NCBI RefSeq assembly: GCF_009687905.1
Contig: NZ_BLBG01000002.1
Coordinates: 1 to 64,000, forward strand
Length of the DNA: 64,000 nucleotides
Direction: 5' to 3'
DNA from: Lacticaseibacillus zhaodongensis
GTDB taxonomy: Bacteria > Bacillota > Bacilli > Lactobacillales > Lactobacillaceae
The translations under genes were made by a program, and so were the position numbers. The notes below the pieces were generated by a model. The model saw only the letters and a program-made list of their open reading frames with translations. It was not told the DNA's origin and searched no databases. Shown piece by piece: positions 16,083-25,346 of the stretch. Positions within the stretch are counted from its first letter, which is position 1. Every line of letters starts with the position of its first letter.

Positions 16083-16808
16083 ATGTACAACAATAATTTT
16101 GAGTTCGAAGTATATGGCCGCAACGCATTATTCTGCGACCCCCTCTTCCGATCAGAGAAGAGTAGCTACTCTGTTCCAACCTATCAAGCCTTAGTTGGCG
16201 TGGTATCGAGTGTGTATTGGAAGCCGACGCTCGTTTGGAAAATCGACCGTGTACGCGTGCTTCATCCGTTTGTAACGGAGGCAAAGGGTATGCGACCACT
16301 GGATAAGAATTTTGCAGTCAACAAGAACTCTTTAGCATACTATCAGTACTTAGTTAATCCAGCGTATCAGATTGCCTGCCATTTTGAGTGGAACATGCAG
16401 CGCGATGACCTTGAGGCGGACCGCAATGTTAAAAAGCATGTCTCAATTTTTCAACGGTCGCTTAAGGTAGGGGGACGGCGTGATATTTTTCTGGGAACAC
16501 GAGAATGTCAGGCATATGTGCGGCCTGCAGGTTTTGGCGAAGGAACAAGCGTGTTTGATAACACTGGAACGATTGACCTAGGTCAGATGTTCCTGGCATA
16601 CCATTATCCAGACGAGCATGCAGATAATAAACTATCTGCTAAGTTCTGGGATGCAAAGATGACTGACGGAATAATTAGTTTTCCTGACCCGGATGACTGT
16701 CAGACTGAGCAAAAGATTCGGGATGTGGCTTTACAGCCTTATGATAAACCGAAACTGACGCAGCCTGTTGATCAATTATATTCCGAAACGGATGGAGATG
16801 AGTCCTAG
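16083..16808 (+). CDS. cas5c: Cas5 (Cas5c/Cas5d), type I-C crRNA-processing nuclease
   Basis: This 241-residue protein belongs to the I-C Cas5 family (VYGRNALFCDPLFRSEKSSYSVPTY near the N-terminus). In type I-C there is no Cas6; Cas5 cuts the pre-crRNA at the hairpin base and stays on the 5' handle. The Lys-His pair in RNVKKHVSIF and the Tyr-rich N-terminal stretch fit the known catalytic region. ATG 16083 follows AGAAGG. It is the first gene of the effector operon, 312 bases after cas2. It overlaps cas8c by 1 base (TAGTG). Confidence 0.95.
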   Translation: MYNNNFEFEVYGRNALFCDPLFRSEKSSYSVPTYQALVGVVSSVYWKPTLVWKIDRVRVLHPFVTEAKGMRPLDKNFAVNKNSLAYYQYLVNPAYQIACHFEWNMQRDDLEADRNVKKHVSIFQRSLKVGGRRDIFLGTRECQAYVRPAGFGEGTSVFDNTGTIDLGQMFLAYHYPDEHADNKLSAKFWDAKMTDGIISFPDPDDCQTEQKIRDVALQPYDKPKLTQPVDQLYSETDGDES

Positions 16809-18694
16809 TGAGCCTATTTTCTGAGTTAGTAAATGTCTATGATGAAAATTCCAGCAAGGTGGGACAATTTGATGAAAGCAATCTGGCGCTTGTGCCCATT
16901 GCGCATACTGAAATGAATGTTCAGGTTGAAATCAGTCTCAGCAAAGACGGTGAATTTGAGACTGCACGACAACTCGCAAAAGATGAACTGGTAACGATTA
17001 TTCCGGCAACACCAGCTTCGGTAAATCGAACCAGTAAAGCGGCGGCGTATCCTTTGGAAGACAAGATTTGTTATGTTGCTGGTGATTTTGCGGATAGCCA
17101 GCCGACTGGCAAAAAGAAGGAAAAGGCCGTTGAGAAGCACCAGCTTTACCTTGATGAGCTTAAATCGTGGGTCAATGCCGATAAAACGCCGCCAGAAATA
17201 GCTGTGGTGTTGATGTACGTGGAAAAAAATAGCTTGTTTGCTGATTTATTGCAAAGTATCACTGACAAATCTGCACAAACCAAAATTAAGCAAGGCGAAT
17301 GGTATGTACGGTTTGTCGTTGGCGGCGAGCAGCTGTATCGAAGCAGGGAGCTATTTGAGGCGTGGACACAACATTTTCTATCCACAGCTAAGGAAGATGA
17401 GAATGCTAATTTCGGTACGGACTATGTAACGGGTGAGCACATGCTCTTGACGAACTCGGTTGAAGGGGGCGTCAGCAAGTCTGATAATAGTGCCAAGCTG
17501 ATTTCTGCTAATGACAATTCAGCGTATACCTACCGCGGACTGTTTTTGGGTGATGAGTTTTACCAGCTGGGTTATGTGACAGCTCAAAAAGCAATTCACA
17601 CTTTGCAATGGCTAGTTAAACGACAAGCAACCTATGTGGATAATCGTGCCTTCGTATTTTGGGGGACTAATGGTCAGGAAGATGCCGGAGCGGATTCTTT
17701 GAACTTATTGTTCAGCAGCTTGAACAGTCTGGGGTTGCAGGATGAATTTGATCTACCCAAACAGACCGGTGCTGACAATGCTCGGACAATTTTCAGCCAG
17801 TTTCGTGAAAGTCTGCAGGGCTTAGCAAACAAAATTGATGAGGATGAGACAGTAACCGTTGCTGCCTTTGATGCTGCAACCACCGGACGGATGGCGGTAG
17901 TCTATTATCAACACATTGATGGGTCGTCCCTTAAGGCTAATGTTTTGAATTGGGCTAAATACGCAGTTACTGAGCGCTTTAGTGGTAATCAGATTGTTAA
18001 AAAGACGCCCACTTTTAAACAGGTTATCCAGCTTGCATACCGAGTTGGTGTTAATTCATCAAGGTTTAACACGATGGCAAAGCGAGCGACTATGAATTTG
18101 ATGTCTTCTATGGTTAGTGGCCAACCAATCCAAGCTGATATTTATCAAGCGGCTTTTCGACACGTAATTCGGCCTAACAGCTACAAGAAAACTGACGGTG
18201 GTTTTGACAGTCAGCGCTGGTGGAATGATGTTTACACTTTTTCGGCCTTGGCCAACTATCGGGCTATTAAGGAGAATTCGATGATAGAGAATGAATTAAA
18301 GCAAGACCGTTCGTATTTGTTTGGGGAATTACTCGCTTTAGCAGACCGGATGGAGGCACGTTCTTTACGCATTCAACGAGCGAAGAATGATGCTGTTTCC
18401 GGTCGGATGACAACCGCGCTACGTTATTACGGTAACTTCACTCAGTCACCAGCAACAGGTTGGTTGTATATTAAGCGGACATTGATGACTAGTTACCTTC
18501 GTCGTTTATCTGAGGGTACCCGTAATTGGTATTTAACCCAAATGCAAGCAGTTGAGGAGAAAATTAACTGGCAGGACAAGGATATCGACAAACCGGTGTC
18601 ATACGCATTTGTGGCCGGATTCGCTGATGAAATCAAGGAGCAACAGGTAGCTGCAGTAGCTAAGACAGCCGAAAAGGAGAAGAATAATGACTAA
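16808..18694 (+). CDS. cas8c: Cas8c (Csd1), large subunit of the type I-C Cascade
   Basis: This 628-residue protein has a GTG start that overlaps the cas5 stop. The sequence (VNVYDENSSKVGQF at the start; RALFVFWGTNGQ-like and YFGELLALADRMEA-like segments) matches Csd1/Cas8c. It reads the PAM and stabilises the R-loop; in I-C an internal start can also yield a separate Cas11-like small subunit from its C-terminal part. A possible internal ATG with weak upstream signal exists but I do not claim it. The end overlaps cas7 by 8 bases. Confidence 0.93.
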   Translation: MSLFSELVNVYDENSSKVGQFDESNLALVPIAHTEMNVQVEISLSKDGEFETARQLAKDELVTIIPATPASVNRTSKAAAYPLEDKICYVAGDFADSQPTGKKKEKAVEKHQLYLDELKSWVNADKTPPEIAVVLMYVEKNSLFADLLQSITDKSAQTKIKQGEWYVRFVVGGEQLYRSRELFEAWTQHFLSTAKEDENANFGTDYVTGEHMLLTNSVEGGVSKSDNSAKLISANDNSAYTYRGLFLGDEFYQLGYVTAQKAIHTLQWLVKRQATYVDNRAFVFWGTNGQEDAGADSLNLLFSSLNSLGLQDEFDLPKQTGADNARTIFSQFRESLQGLANKIDEDETVTVAAFDAATTGRMAVVYYQHIDGSSLKANVLNWAKYAVTERFSGNQIVKKTPTFKQVIQLAYRVGVNSSRFNTMAKRATMNLMSSMVSGQPIQADIYQAAFRHVIRPNSYKKTDGGFDSQRWWNDVYTFSALANYRAIKENSMIENELKQDRSYLFGELLALADRMEARSLRIQRAKNDAVSGRMTTALRYYGNFTQSPATGWLYIKRTLMTSYLRRLSEGTRNWYLTQMQAVEEKINWQDKDIDKPVSYAFVAGFADEIKEQQVAAVAKTAEKEKNND

Positions 18695-19577
18695 GGTGCT
18701 TGATCACAAAATTGATTTTACAGTTGTTATTGGGGTTAACAACGCAAACCCAAACGGTGATCCATTGGATGGCAATCGTCCCCGCGTAGACGTGAATGGT
18801 TATGGTGAAATGAGCGATGTTTCAATCAAGCGGAAGATTCGTAATCGTTGGCAGGATAACGGTCTGCCAATCCTGATTCCAATGGAAGAGCGAGTAACGG
18901 ATGGAATCATGAGCATTCGTGATCGCTTAAAGAAGAGTCCTGAGGTTGCAGAAATTCTGCATAAGGATCCGAAGAAGACGCCTGATTGGAAGCACGAGCT
19001 AATTGCTGCTGCATCAAAAGCTTGGATTGATGTCCGCGCATTTGGGCAGGTTATGCCATTTGGCGATAAGAAGTTGAAGGATGGTTTGGATGGTGTTTCG
19101 GTCTCTCTACGCGGGCCAGTCACTATTCAAACCGCTGAGTCTGTTAAACCCGTTACTATTAAGGAAAGTCAGATCACCAAGTCAATCAATCTTGAAACTG
19201 TTGAGGGTAAGGGTTCCGACACGATGGGTACCAAGTCGGTAGTACCGTTCAACGTATATGTCTGCAACGGAAGTATTAATACGGAGCAAGCGGACCGGAC
19301 TGGCTTTACTGATGATGACGCAGAGAATTTGAAACAGGCTCTGTTGACATTGTTTGTAAACGACGAATCAGCAGCCCGCCCTGACGGTTCAATGGCGGTA
19401 TTAAAGTTGATTTGGTGGACACACAGCACTAAGCTGGGCAAGCTTGCGCCATACAAAGTCCACGAAGCAACGACGGTGGCATTCCCAGATGATGCACGTC
19501 ACTTCAGCCAAGTAAATGTGCAAGTTAATGATCCACATGTTGACGGATTGCAGGTAGAGGAAATTGACGGGTTCTAA
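18687..19577 (+). CDS. cas7: Cas7 (Csd2), backbone subunit of the type I-C Cascade
   Basis: This 296-residue protein carries the Csd2 signature near its start (IGVNNANPNGDPLDGNRPR, then DVSIKRKIRNRW). Multiple copies line the crRNA spacer and kink out every sixth base. That feature explains why mismatches at guide positions 6 and 12 of the RNA at 15770-15856 would be tolerated. AAAGGAG lies before ATG 18687. Confidence 0.96.
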   Translation: MTKVLDHKIDFTVVIGVNNANPNGDPLDGNRPRVDVNGYGEMSDVSIKRKIRNRWQDNGLPILIPMEERVTDGIMSIRDRLKKSPEVAEILHKDPKKTPDWKHELIAAASKAWIDVRAFGQVMPFGDKKLKDGLDGVSVSLRGPVTIQTAESVKPVTIKESQITKSINLETVEGKGSDTMGTKSVVPFNVYVCNGSINTEQADRTGFTDDDAENLKQALLTLFVNDESAARPDGSMAVLKLIWWTHSTKLGKLAPYKVHEATTVAFPDDARHFSQVNVQVNDPHVDGLQVEEIDGF

Positions 19578-22062
19578 ATTTATTGCTCATAAAGTGGTTG
19601 ATGCTGAGGGTGATATCCGCTGGCAATCAGTTGTTGATCATCTGGTTGAAGTCCGAGATCTTGCTGCAAGCTTTGGCGAAGACATGAGACTGTCCCATGT
19701 AACGGGGTTAGCTGGGTGGCTGCATGATGCAGGCAAATATTCAGATCAATTTCAAGATTATATTAATAAAGATAATGGTAAGCGTGGTTCAGTGAACCAC
19801 GCTTTTGCTGGTGCGCGAATCCTAGAAAAATTTATCAATGAGCATGATAAGAGTACAGACGGTAACAAGTTTCTACTGCTTGAATTGCTCGGAAACGTAA
19901 TTATGGCTCATCATAATCCTGGTGGCCCCAACGATTTTCTTGCGGCGGCGCCAACTGGAGAGCCTTTATTCATTGAGCGGATGAATAAGGTTATTCCGGA
20001 ATGGCCGGGCGAGGTTTACGAGCGTTTTTTTGCAGATTTTGGTCTCAATGATTTTTTACGGTATTATCGTGCCGCAGTCGCTGAACTGAATACAGTGGGT
20101 ACGAAAGAAATTTTTAAAAATCAGAGCTTTTATGAACGATACATTGCCAGTTGCTTGGTTGATGCCGATCATCTCAAGACGGCTGATTTCATGAATGGCT
20201 CCGAACGAAATGAATCAGATGCGGTAATTACGATAGCGGAACTGAATGCTCGCAATGAAGAATCTGTGCGCAGACAGCGGGCTGCAAATGTGAAACAACC
20301 AGATGGTGCTAACGGGCAGTTAAATGCCTTGCGAGACAAAATGTCAGCGGAAAGTTACGCGGCTGCGGACGGTGATGAGCAGTTGCTAAGCATGAGTGTG
20401 CCAACGGGTGGTGGTAAGACACTGGCTAGTTTGCGGTTTGGCTTACGACGTGCCGTTAAAAAGGGATTGAACCGGATAGTTTATATTGTTCCATTCACTA
20501 CCGTAATTGAGCAGAACGCAGCTAGCGTTCGGCACGTGCTGGGATTAACGGATAATGATTTTGCCACCGTATTGGAATATCATTCCACGGTCACATATGA
20601 AGATGATAAGTCCGAAAAAAACGACGAATTTTCGGATGATCGTTATCACTATGCACGAGATACATGGGACGCACCAATAATCTTTACAACCCAAGTCGCG
20701 TACCTGAACGCACTGTTCGGCTCGGGAAGTCGTAACCTGCGACACATGCACCGTCTCGTTAAGAGCGTGCTTGTTTTCGATGAGATTCAAAGCATGCCAT
20801 TTAAGTGTGTGGGAATGTCAAACACTGCAATCAACTGGTTAACGACTGCTGGCGGGACGACCGGGCTACTTTGTACGGCCACCAAGCCTGCACTAGAAGA
20901 GGATATTTTATCTGTACCGCTCCTGCCGGCAAAAGAAATTGTTTCAGATTTGCCAGATGTAGAGCTAGCATTCAAGCGTGTAGATATAGTCAACCTATTA
21001 TCGGAAACTTGGACGACTGCCGATTTGGTGACACGATGCGAATCGGAGCTGAAATCAGTTAACAGCGTATTGGTAGTTTTAAATACAAAGCGTGCTGTTA
21101 AAGAGGCGTACACAGCTTTTGATGTCCCTAAAATTAGCAAGTTTCACTTATCGACGGCAATGTGTGCCGAGCATCGACAGGAAAAGTTTGCTACGATTAA
21201 TGAGCAGCTCAAACTTGCGCGGCAGAAGAAAGGAAAAGTAATCGTCTTCTCAACCAAACTAATTGAGGCGGGGGTTGATCTGAGCTTTGAGTCTGTGTTC
21301 AGATCGTGTGCTGGTTTAGATTCAATTGTTCAAGCAGCTGGACGGTGCAATCGTAATCACGAGTTGCCGATGGGCCACGTTTATACGTTTAACATGGATG
21401 GAAATGTTGAAAGATTGACCAGCCTTCCAGATATCAGTATCGGCGGTCAAATAACGAAAGAGCTCGCACACACCCATCCGGATGCAGATTTTCTCTCTAG
21501 CAAAATTATCCATGAGTATTTCCGAAATTTGTTTACACGCATTAACTCCAATCTCAATTATCCATGTACTGTCAGGGGGCTCAATCGTAAAAAGTCATTA
21601 CTAAAATTATTTGCCTCAATCCATGATCCAATAACTCATTTATGGCATTTTCCAAATGAAGACAGTATGAGTGCTTATTGCAAAAAGCTTCGCAAGTCTA
21701 AAGCTCCAGTTAAGGTGCAGAATTTCAGTGCAGCTATTCAAACGGTTGCTGAAAACTTTGAACCGATTGCTTCCGATACTGTGTCCATTATCGTTCAATG
21801 GCCAGGCAATAAACGCAGCGAGGAAATCGTAGCGAAATTAGAGGCAGGGAACACTGATTTTGATGAGACTTCGGAACTGTTACGTGAAGCTCAAAAGTTC
21901 ACAGTGCAATTGTATGCGAAGGGTCCATCCGGTAAGAGGCAATTGGAAGAGTATGCAGCGGATTACTTGGATAATTTTCACGTATACGTTGCTAAAGAAG
22001 GAGTCTACAGTGATGACTTCGGCCTGGGCGGAGATGGCCGACTGGAAAATATAATGTTGTAG
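19564..22062 (+). CDS. cas3: Cas3, HD nuclease-helicase
   Basis: This 832-residue protein has an N-terminal HD nuclease domain (GWLHDAGK, H54-D55) and a superfamily II helicase: Walker A PTGGGKT near 280, DEIQ near 406, motif VI QAAGRCNR near 590. It unwinds and degrades DNA after Cascade binds. The TTG start at 19564 overlaps the cas7 end by 14 bases. In most I-C loci cas3 is the first gene; here it is last. No frameshift is seen. Confidence 0.95.
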   Translation: MTGSKFIAHKVVDAEGDIRWQSVVDHLVEVRDLAASFGEDMRLSHVTGLAGWLHDAGKYSDQFQDYINKDNGKRGSVNHAFAGARILEKFINEHDKSTDGNKFLLLELLGNVIMAHHNPGGPNDFLAAAPTGEPLFIERMNKVIPEWPGEVYERFFADFGLNDFLRYYRAAVAELNTVGTKEIFKNQSFYERYIASCLVDADHLKTADFMNGSERNESDAVITIAELNARNEESVRRQRAANVKQPDGANGQLNALRDKMSAESYAAADGDEQLLSMSVPTGGGKTLASLRFGLRRAVKKGLNRIVYIVPFTTVIEQNAASVRHVLGLTDNDFATVLEYHSTVTYEDDKSEKNDEFSDDRYHYARDTWDAPIIFTTQVAYLNALFGSGSRNLRHMHRLVKSVLVFDEIQSMPFKCVGMSNTAINWLTTAGGTTGLLCTATKPALEEDILSVPLLPAKEIVSDLPDVELAFKRVDIVNLLSETWTTADLVTRCESELKSVNSVLVVLNTKRAVKEAYTAFDVPKISKFHLSTAMCAEHRQEKFATINEQLKLARQKKGKVIVFSTKLIEAGVDLSFESVFRSCAGLDSIVQAAGRCNRNHELPMGHVYTFNMDGNVERLTSLPDISIGGQITKELAHTHPDADFLSSKIIHEYFRNLFTRINSNLNYPCTVRGLNRKKSLLKLFASIHDPITHLWHFPNEDSMSAYCKKLRKSKAPVKVQNFSAAIQTVAENFEPIASDTVSIIVQWPGNKRSEEIVAKLEAGNTDFDETSELLREAQKFTVQLYAKGPSGKRQLEEYAADYLDNFHVYVAKEGVYSDDFGLGGDGRLENIML

Positions 22063-22184
22063 TATCTGATGAAACTTTTACTTGTACGTCAGTGTTAAAG
22101 TCTAAGAAATTATCGAAAATACGTATGAAAAGCCGTTAGCCCGGAACTGAAGTGCAACAAAAAAGTTAGACAATTTAATAGCAA

Positions 22185-23030
22185 CTAGGCTGTGGCCTGT
22201 TCTCGGTACTCCACCGGGGTCAGGCCATTTTTGTTTAAAGAAATTCTCTCTGTGTTGTACCAATTAACATAGCTAATCACGAGCTCCTTCAGCTCATCTA
22301 AATCATGAATGACGTGCCGGTACAGGCATTCACGCTTCATCAAGCTGAAGAAGCTTTCTATTGGCGCGTTGTCGTGACAATTTCCCTTGCGAGACATACT
22401 TGGGACGACGCCGAGTTCCCACATCGCAGTCTGGTATTCCATCATTTGATATTGCCACCCTTGGTCCGAGTGCATTATTGCCATAGTATCCGATGGGTAT
22501 TTCAGAGCAAAGTCATCAATCGTAAGCCTCAGCTGTGCCTTATCGGCGTGGGACGAAACAATAACCGTAATCACTTCACGGCTGGCTTCGTCAATAATGG
22601 CGGAGATATAACCCCAAGAATGATTTAGTAGCTTGACTTGCGTCACGTCAGTATGGAAAACCGTATTTGGTTTAGTCGCATTGAACTGTTGGTGCAGCAG
22701 GTTATCGTTCACAGTTCCAACATGACCTTTGTATGAATGATAGCCACTGGTATGCCGTGAATAGATGGTGACCGCCAGGCCAAGCATTCCCATCAGTCTA
22801 AGCACCGTATTAGGTGACACTTTGTAATGTGCCTTCTGGGCGAGTTTATAGATTCTACGGTAACCATAAATCTCGTGAGAATCTCGAAAGCTCTTTGAGA
22901 TAAAGGCTTTTAAATCCGCATATTTGTCTGGTTTATGGTTTCGGTGCAGTCGATCATAGAACGTTGCACGAGGCAAATGCGTCGCTTCAAGCAACGCTTT
23001 GAGTGGATATTGAGACCGTAGCGTATCCAC
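22185..23030 (-). CDS. IS3-family transposase OrfB (DDE integrase domain)
   Basis: This 281-residue frame has a rve-type DDE catalytic core: Asp in FHTDVTQV, Asp in MHSDQGWQY and Glu in APIESFFSLMK. The N-terminus has the HTH_21-type ATFYDRLHR segment. It is most likely expressed as an OrfAB fusion through a -1 frameshift at 23078-23084 rather than from its own GTG. It appears intact. Confidence 0.93.
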   Translation of the reverse strand: MDTLRSQYPLKALLEATHLPRATFYDRLHRNHKPDKYADLKAFISKSFRDSHEIYGYRRIYKLAQKAHYKVSPNTVLRLMGMLGLAVTIYSRHTSGYHSYKGHVGTVNDNLLHQQFNATKPNTVFHTDVTQVKLLNHSWGYISAIIDEASREVITVIVSSHADKAQLRLTIDDFALKYPSDTMAIMHSDQGWQYQMMEYQTAMWELGVVPSMSRKGNCHDNAPIESFFSLMKRECLYRHVIHDLDELKELVISYVNWYNTERISLNKNGLTPVEYREQATA

Positions 23031-23569
23031 TACTGCCGCTTTTGCGGCCGCTGTTTGTTCTTCGATACGGCCCTCAATTTTTTTAGAATATCCCGTTCCA
23101 TTTGCGTCTGATAAAGTTCCTTGCGAAGACGCATATTTTCTTGGACCAACTTATCCTTTTCGTTTGACGTCAGTTTATCACCGTCGTCTTGGCGTTTTCG
23201 TTGGGTCATGCTAGACCTTCTCCCTTTGGGACGAGGGCGCAGTCCGGCCGCTCCAGCTGCGTTGAAGATTTGACTCCAGACTGACACTTGCGACGGATTG
23301 ACTGCGAAGTGAGCAGCAACTTTGGCAACTCCCTCATCGTGAGTTTGATAATAGTCTACCACGGCAAGCTTCTCTTCCAACGAGTAAGCATGCTTATGTT
23401 TTGCACGTTGGAGTGACTCCAAGCCATGAGCACGAGCTAATGCGACCCAGTCCTGAATTGTCCTGATACTCGGTATCTGATAATGGCTAGCTAAATATCG
23501 ATATGAATGCTTTCCAGATAAATAGGCCTGAACGACTTCAATTCTGAATTCGGATGAATATTTGGTCAT
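23030..23569 (-). CDS. IS3-family OrfA (helix-turn-helix)
   Basis: This 179-residue protein has two helix-turn-helix segments (SSEFRIEVVQAYLSGKHSY and LEEKLAVVDYYQTHDEG) and a C-terminal leucine-rich coiled coil (LVQENMRLRKELYQTQMERD). It binds the terminal repeats. The start ATG 23569 follows GGGG. Near its end the message contains A-AAA-AAA, the standard slippery heptamer in the correct frame, so ribosomes can move into orfB. Confidence 0.9.
   Translation of the reverse strand: MTKYSSEFRIEVVQAYLSGKHSYRYLASHYQIPSIRTIQDWVALARAHGLESLQRAKHKHAYSLEEKLAVVDYYQTHDEGVAKVAAHFAVNPSQVSVWSQIFNAAGAAGLRPRPKGRRSSMTQRKRQDDGDKLTSNEKDKLVQENMRLRKELYQTQMERDILKKLRAVSKNKQRPQKRQ
23078..23084 (-). other. Programmed -1 frameshift site of the IS
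   Basis: T7 on the + strand gives CTA-AAA-AAA-TTG in orfA. A -1 slip continues IEGRIEEQTAAAKAAVVDT in frame with orfB without a stop. Confidence 0.8.
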
Positions 23570-23669
23570 AGAAATACCCCACAATCGTTAGGCTTGCTTG
23601 TCTAACAATTATGGGGCACTTCAATTATCAGTCCAGGCTGGCGGTTTAATTTTGGCTGCAATATTTTAC

Positions 23670-24545
23670 TTACTTTGCTACGCTGCTGGTTCCATCAGCG
23701 TAGTTAATCGTGTACCCATCTTCCACATTGAAAATATAAACGTTAAAGCTAACACTATTATCCCCAACCGACTGCGCGCGCATGTGCACGCCGCGGGCAA
23801 CGAGTTCGTTTCCGCGGTAAACTGGCTGCACCTGATACCGCACATAGTGACTGCTACTCTGCTTGATGTAGTAGGCGATGTCGTCTTCGTGCGCCAGCAT
23901 TAGCGGACTGTTCAGGCTACGGGTGCCAGTCATCAGGTTCTTCGGGTTGTTGTTCTCGCCGGTGAGCTGGAAGCCAATGAGGTGACTGCGGTTGTAGAGC
24001 CAGCCACCGGGGATGCGGCGGTTGTGCCAGCCGGTCGGGTCCCAGGTTTGGCCCGTCCGCTTTTCGGTCGGCATCAGCGACTGGTTCAGCAGAGCGTTGC
24101 CGGCAACGGCGCGGTTGAGGCTGTCGAGGTCGCTGTATTGTTCCCACGCGCCTCTAGCGGTACTGAGGTCGGCGCTGCCGAAGCCGGGCTTGTTGCCGTT
24201 GACGACGATTTCCTGCTGGCCACTGTAGTTCATGTCAGCGAGCTGCTGATTGGTAGATTGCGGCGCAGGCTTGGGTGCAGCTTTAGTGACGGTGGCTGGG
24301 GCATTCTTAACCTTGTCTGCGAAGGCCGCCTGCTTCTTTTCAAAAGCTGCAGTGTCCTTGTTCAGTTTCTGCTGCCGCTTAACGTTCCGTACTTCGAGCT
24401 TTTTGGCTGATTCTTCAGGCTTGTGGTCGTACTTCTTGACCACTCTAATCTTCGCCGGGGCACTGCTCTGGCCGCACGCGGCGGTCGTGGCGCCGATACT
24501 GAAGATGGCGGTGGCGACTAGGAGTTGTTTCCAAAATTTTGACAT
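23670..24545 (-). CDS. Secreted or lipid-anchored DNA/RNA non-specific endonuclease (EndA-like)
   Basis: This 291-residue protein has a signal peptide with a lipobox-like TTAAC (Cys near residue 24). The N-terminal ~120 residues are a charged linker. The nuclease domain contains the NRSHLIG motif (the DRGH-type His) and ENNNPKNLMTGTRSLN, as in EndA/NucA-type nucleases. It likely degrades extracellular DNA for nutrients or competence. The start overlaps the stop of the next gene upstream (TAATG), so the two are coupled. Confidence 0.85.
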   Translation of the reverse strand: MSKFWKQLLVATAIFSIGATTAACGQSSAPAKIRVVKKYDHKPEESAKKLEVRNVKRQQKLNKDTAAFEKKQAAFADKVKNAPATVTKAAPKPAPQSTNQQLADMNYSGQQEIVVNGNKPGFGSADLSTARGAWEQYSDLDSLNRAVAGNALLNQSLMPTEKRTGQTWDPTGWHNRRIPGGWLYNRSHLIGFQLTGENNNPKNLMTGTRSLNSPLMLAHEDDIAYYIKQSSSHYVRYQVQPVYRGNELVARGVHMRAQSVGDNSVSFNVYIFNVEDGYTINYADGTSSVAK

Positions 24546-25183
24546 TAGCGCAATGACCTCCTGTAGCCGGCAGCTCTGGCCTCAGCCTCGGTGTTGAAGT
24601 ACACGGCGTTGGCACTGTTCATGCGGTAGCCGGCCTGGCCGGGGACGTGGTAGATTTTGCTGTTCGCGTTGCCGATGATTTTGCCCTGGCCGCCGGTGGT
24701 GAGGTTGCCGTGGTTAGTGGGTGCGCTGTGGGTCGTTGCGGCGCGAGCCCGGGAACTTGCAGCTGATGCTTCGGAACTCGCTGCGGCCGCCTGGCTAGAA
24801 GCCGCGGCGCTACTGGCTGCTGCGGCTGCCCGGCTGGAACTACTGGCGGCTGCGGCTTTGCTGCTAGCGGCGGCATCGAACTTGCTTGAGGCGCTGCTTA
24901 ATGATTCGGACTTGGAGCTCAACTTGGCGAACTGGTCGTCAAGCTTGCTGGAAACGGCGACGGCGCGGTTCTTGCGCGCGGTGCCGATTTTGATTAGGTG
25001 GGTCTTGGTGATGACTCGCGGCGTGGTGCTAGGACGGGCGCTGCAGGCACTGCCGAAGACACTGAAGACTGCGATGATTATGGCCATGAGTGCGAGCTGG
25101 CGCGGCTTGCCGTGACCGCGGTGCCACAGGTACCATGCGCCGGCAGTCGCGACTGCGGCGACGATGAGCATAAATAATGACAT
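24545..25183 (-). CDS. Membrane-anchored Ala/Ser-rich protein with a C-terminal nuclease-associated domain
   Basis: This 212-residue protein starts at ATG 25183 behind AAGGAAA. Two hydrophobic segments (FMLIVAAVATAGAWYLW and LALMAIIIAVFSVFG) are followed by a long Ala/Ser coiled stretch. The C-terminal ~45 residues (IIGNANSKIYHVPG...VYFNTEAEARAAGYRRS) match the Ada metal-binding-like domain often attached to secreted nucleases, but the Cys ligands are missing. It probably anchors or assists the nuclease encoded next. The function is inferred from the pairing. Confidence 0.7.
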   Translation of the reverse strand: MSLFMLIVAAVATAGAWYLWHRGHGKPRQLALMAIIIAVFSVFGSACSARPSTTPRVITKTHLIKIGTARKNRAVAVSSKLDDQFAKLSSKSESLSSASSKFDAAASSKAAAASSSSRAAAAASSAAASSQAAAASSEASAASSRARAATTHSAPTNHGNLTTGGQGKIIGNANSKIYHVPGQAGYRMNSANAVYFNTEAEARAAGYRRSLR

Positions 25184-25267
25184 GGTGGGTTTCCTTCCGA
25201 TTGATTTTGCATAACCAATGTTACGGTAAAGAAAATGAATATACAATTTTAAATGCTTGCTGATACA

Positions 25268-25312
25268 TAAATAGACCGGCAGCCTGTCACAATACGCACG
25301 GTTGCCGGTCTA
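25268..25312 (-). terminator. Terminator after the histidine phosphatase gene
   Basis: AGACCGGCAGCC pairs with GGTTGCCGGTCT around a 15-base loop, followed by TATTT on the minus strand. Confidence 0.6.
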
Positions 25313-25346
25313 GGTTTATATGGTGGAAGCGAGCCGGTGGGGATGA

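Larger units (their letters stand above)
22148..23623 (-). mobile_element. IS3-family (IS150-like) insertion sequence
   Basis: Imperfect terminal inverted repeats bound the element: TGAAGTGC...GTTAGACAA at the left and its complement (TTGTCTAAC...GCACTTCA) at the right. It holds orfA and orfB on the minus strand with a frameshift signal between them. No matching 3-4-base target duplication is visible (left flank GAAC, right flank ATTA). It lies 86 bases after cas3. Confidence 0.9.

Noticed and set aside
22305-22628. Frames on the strand opposite the IS transposase
   Set aside because: Shadow of the orfB gene; no starts or domains.
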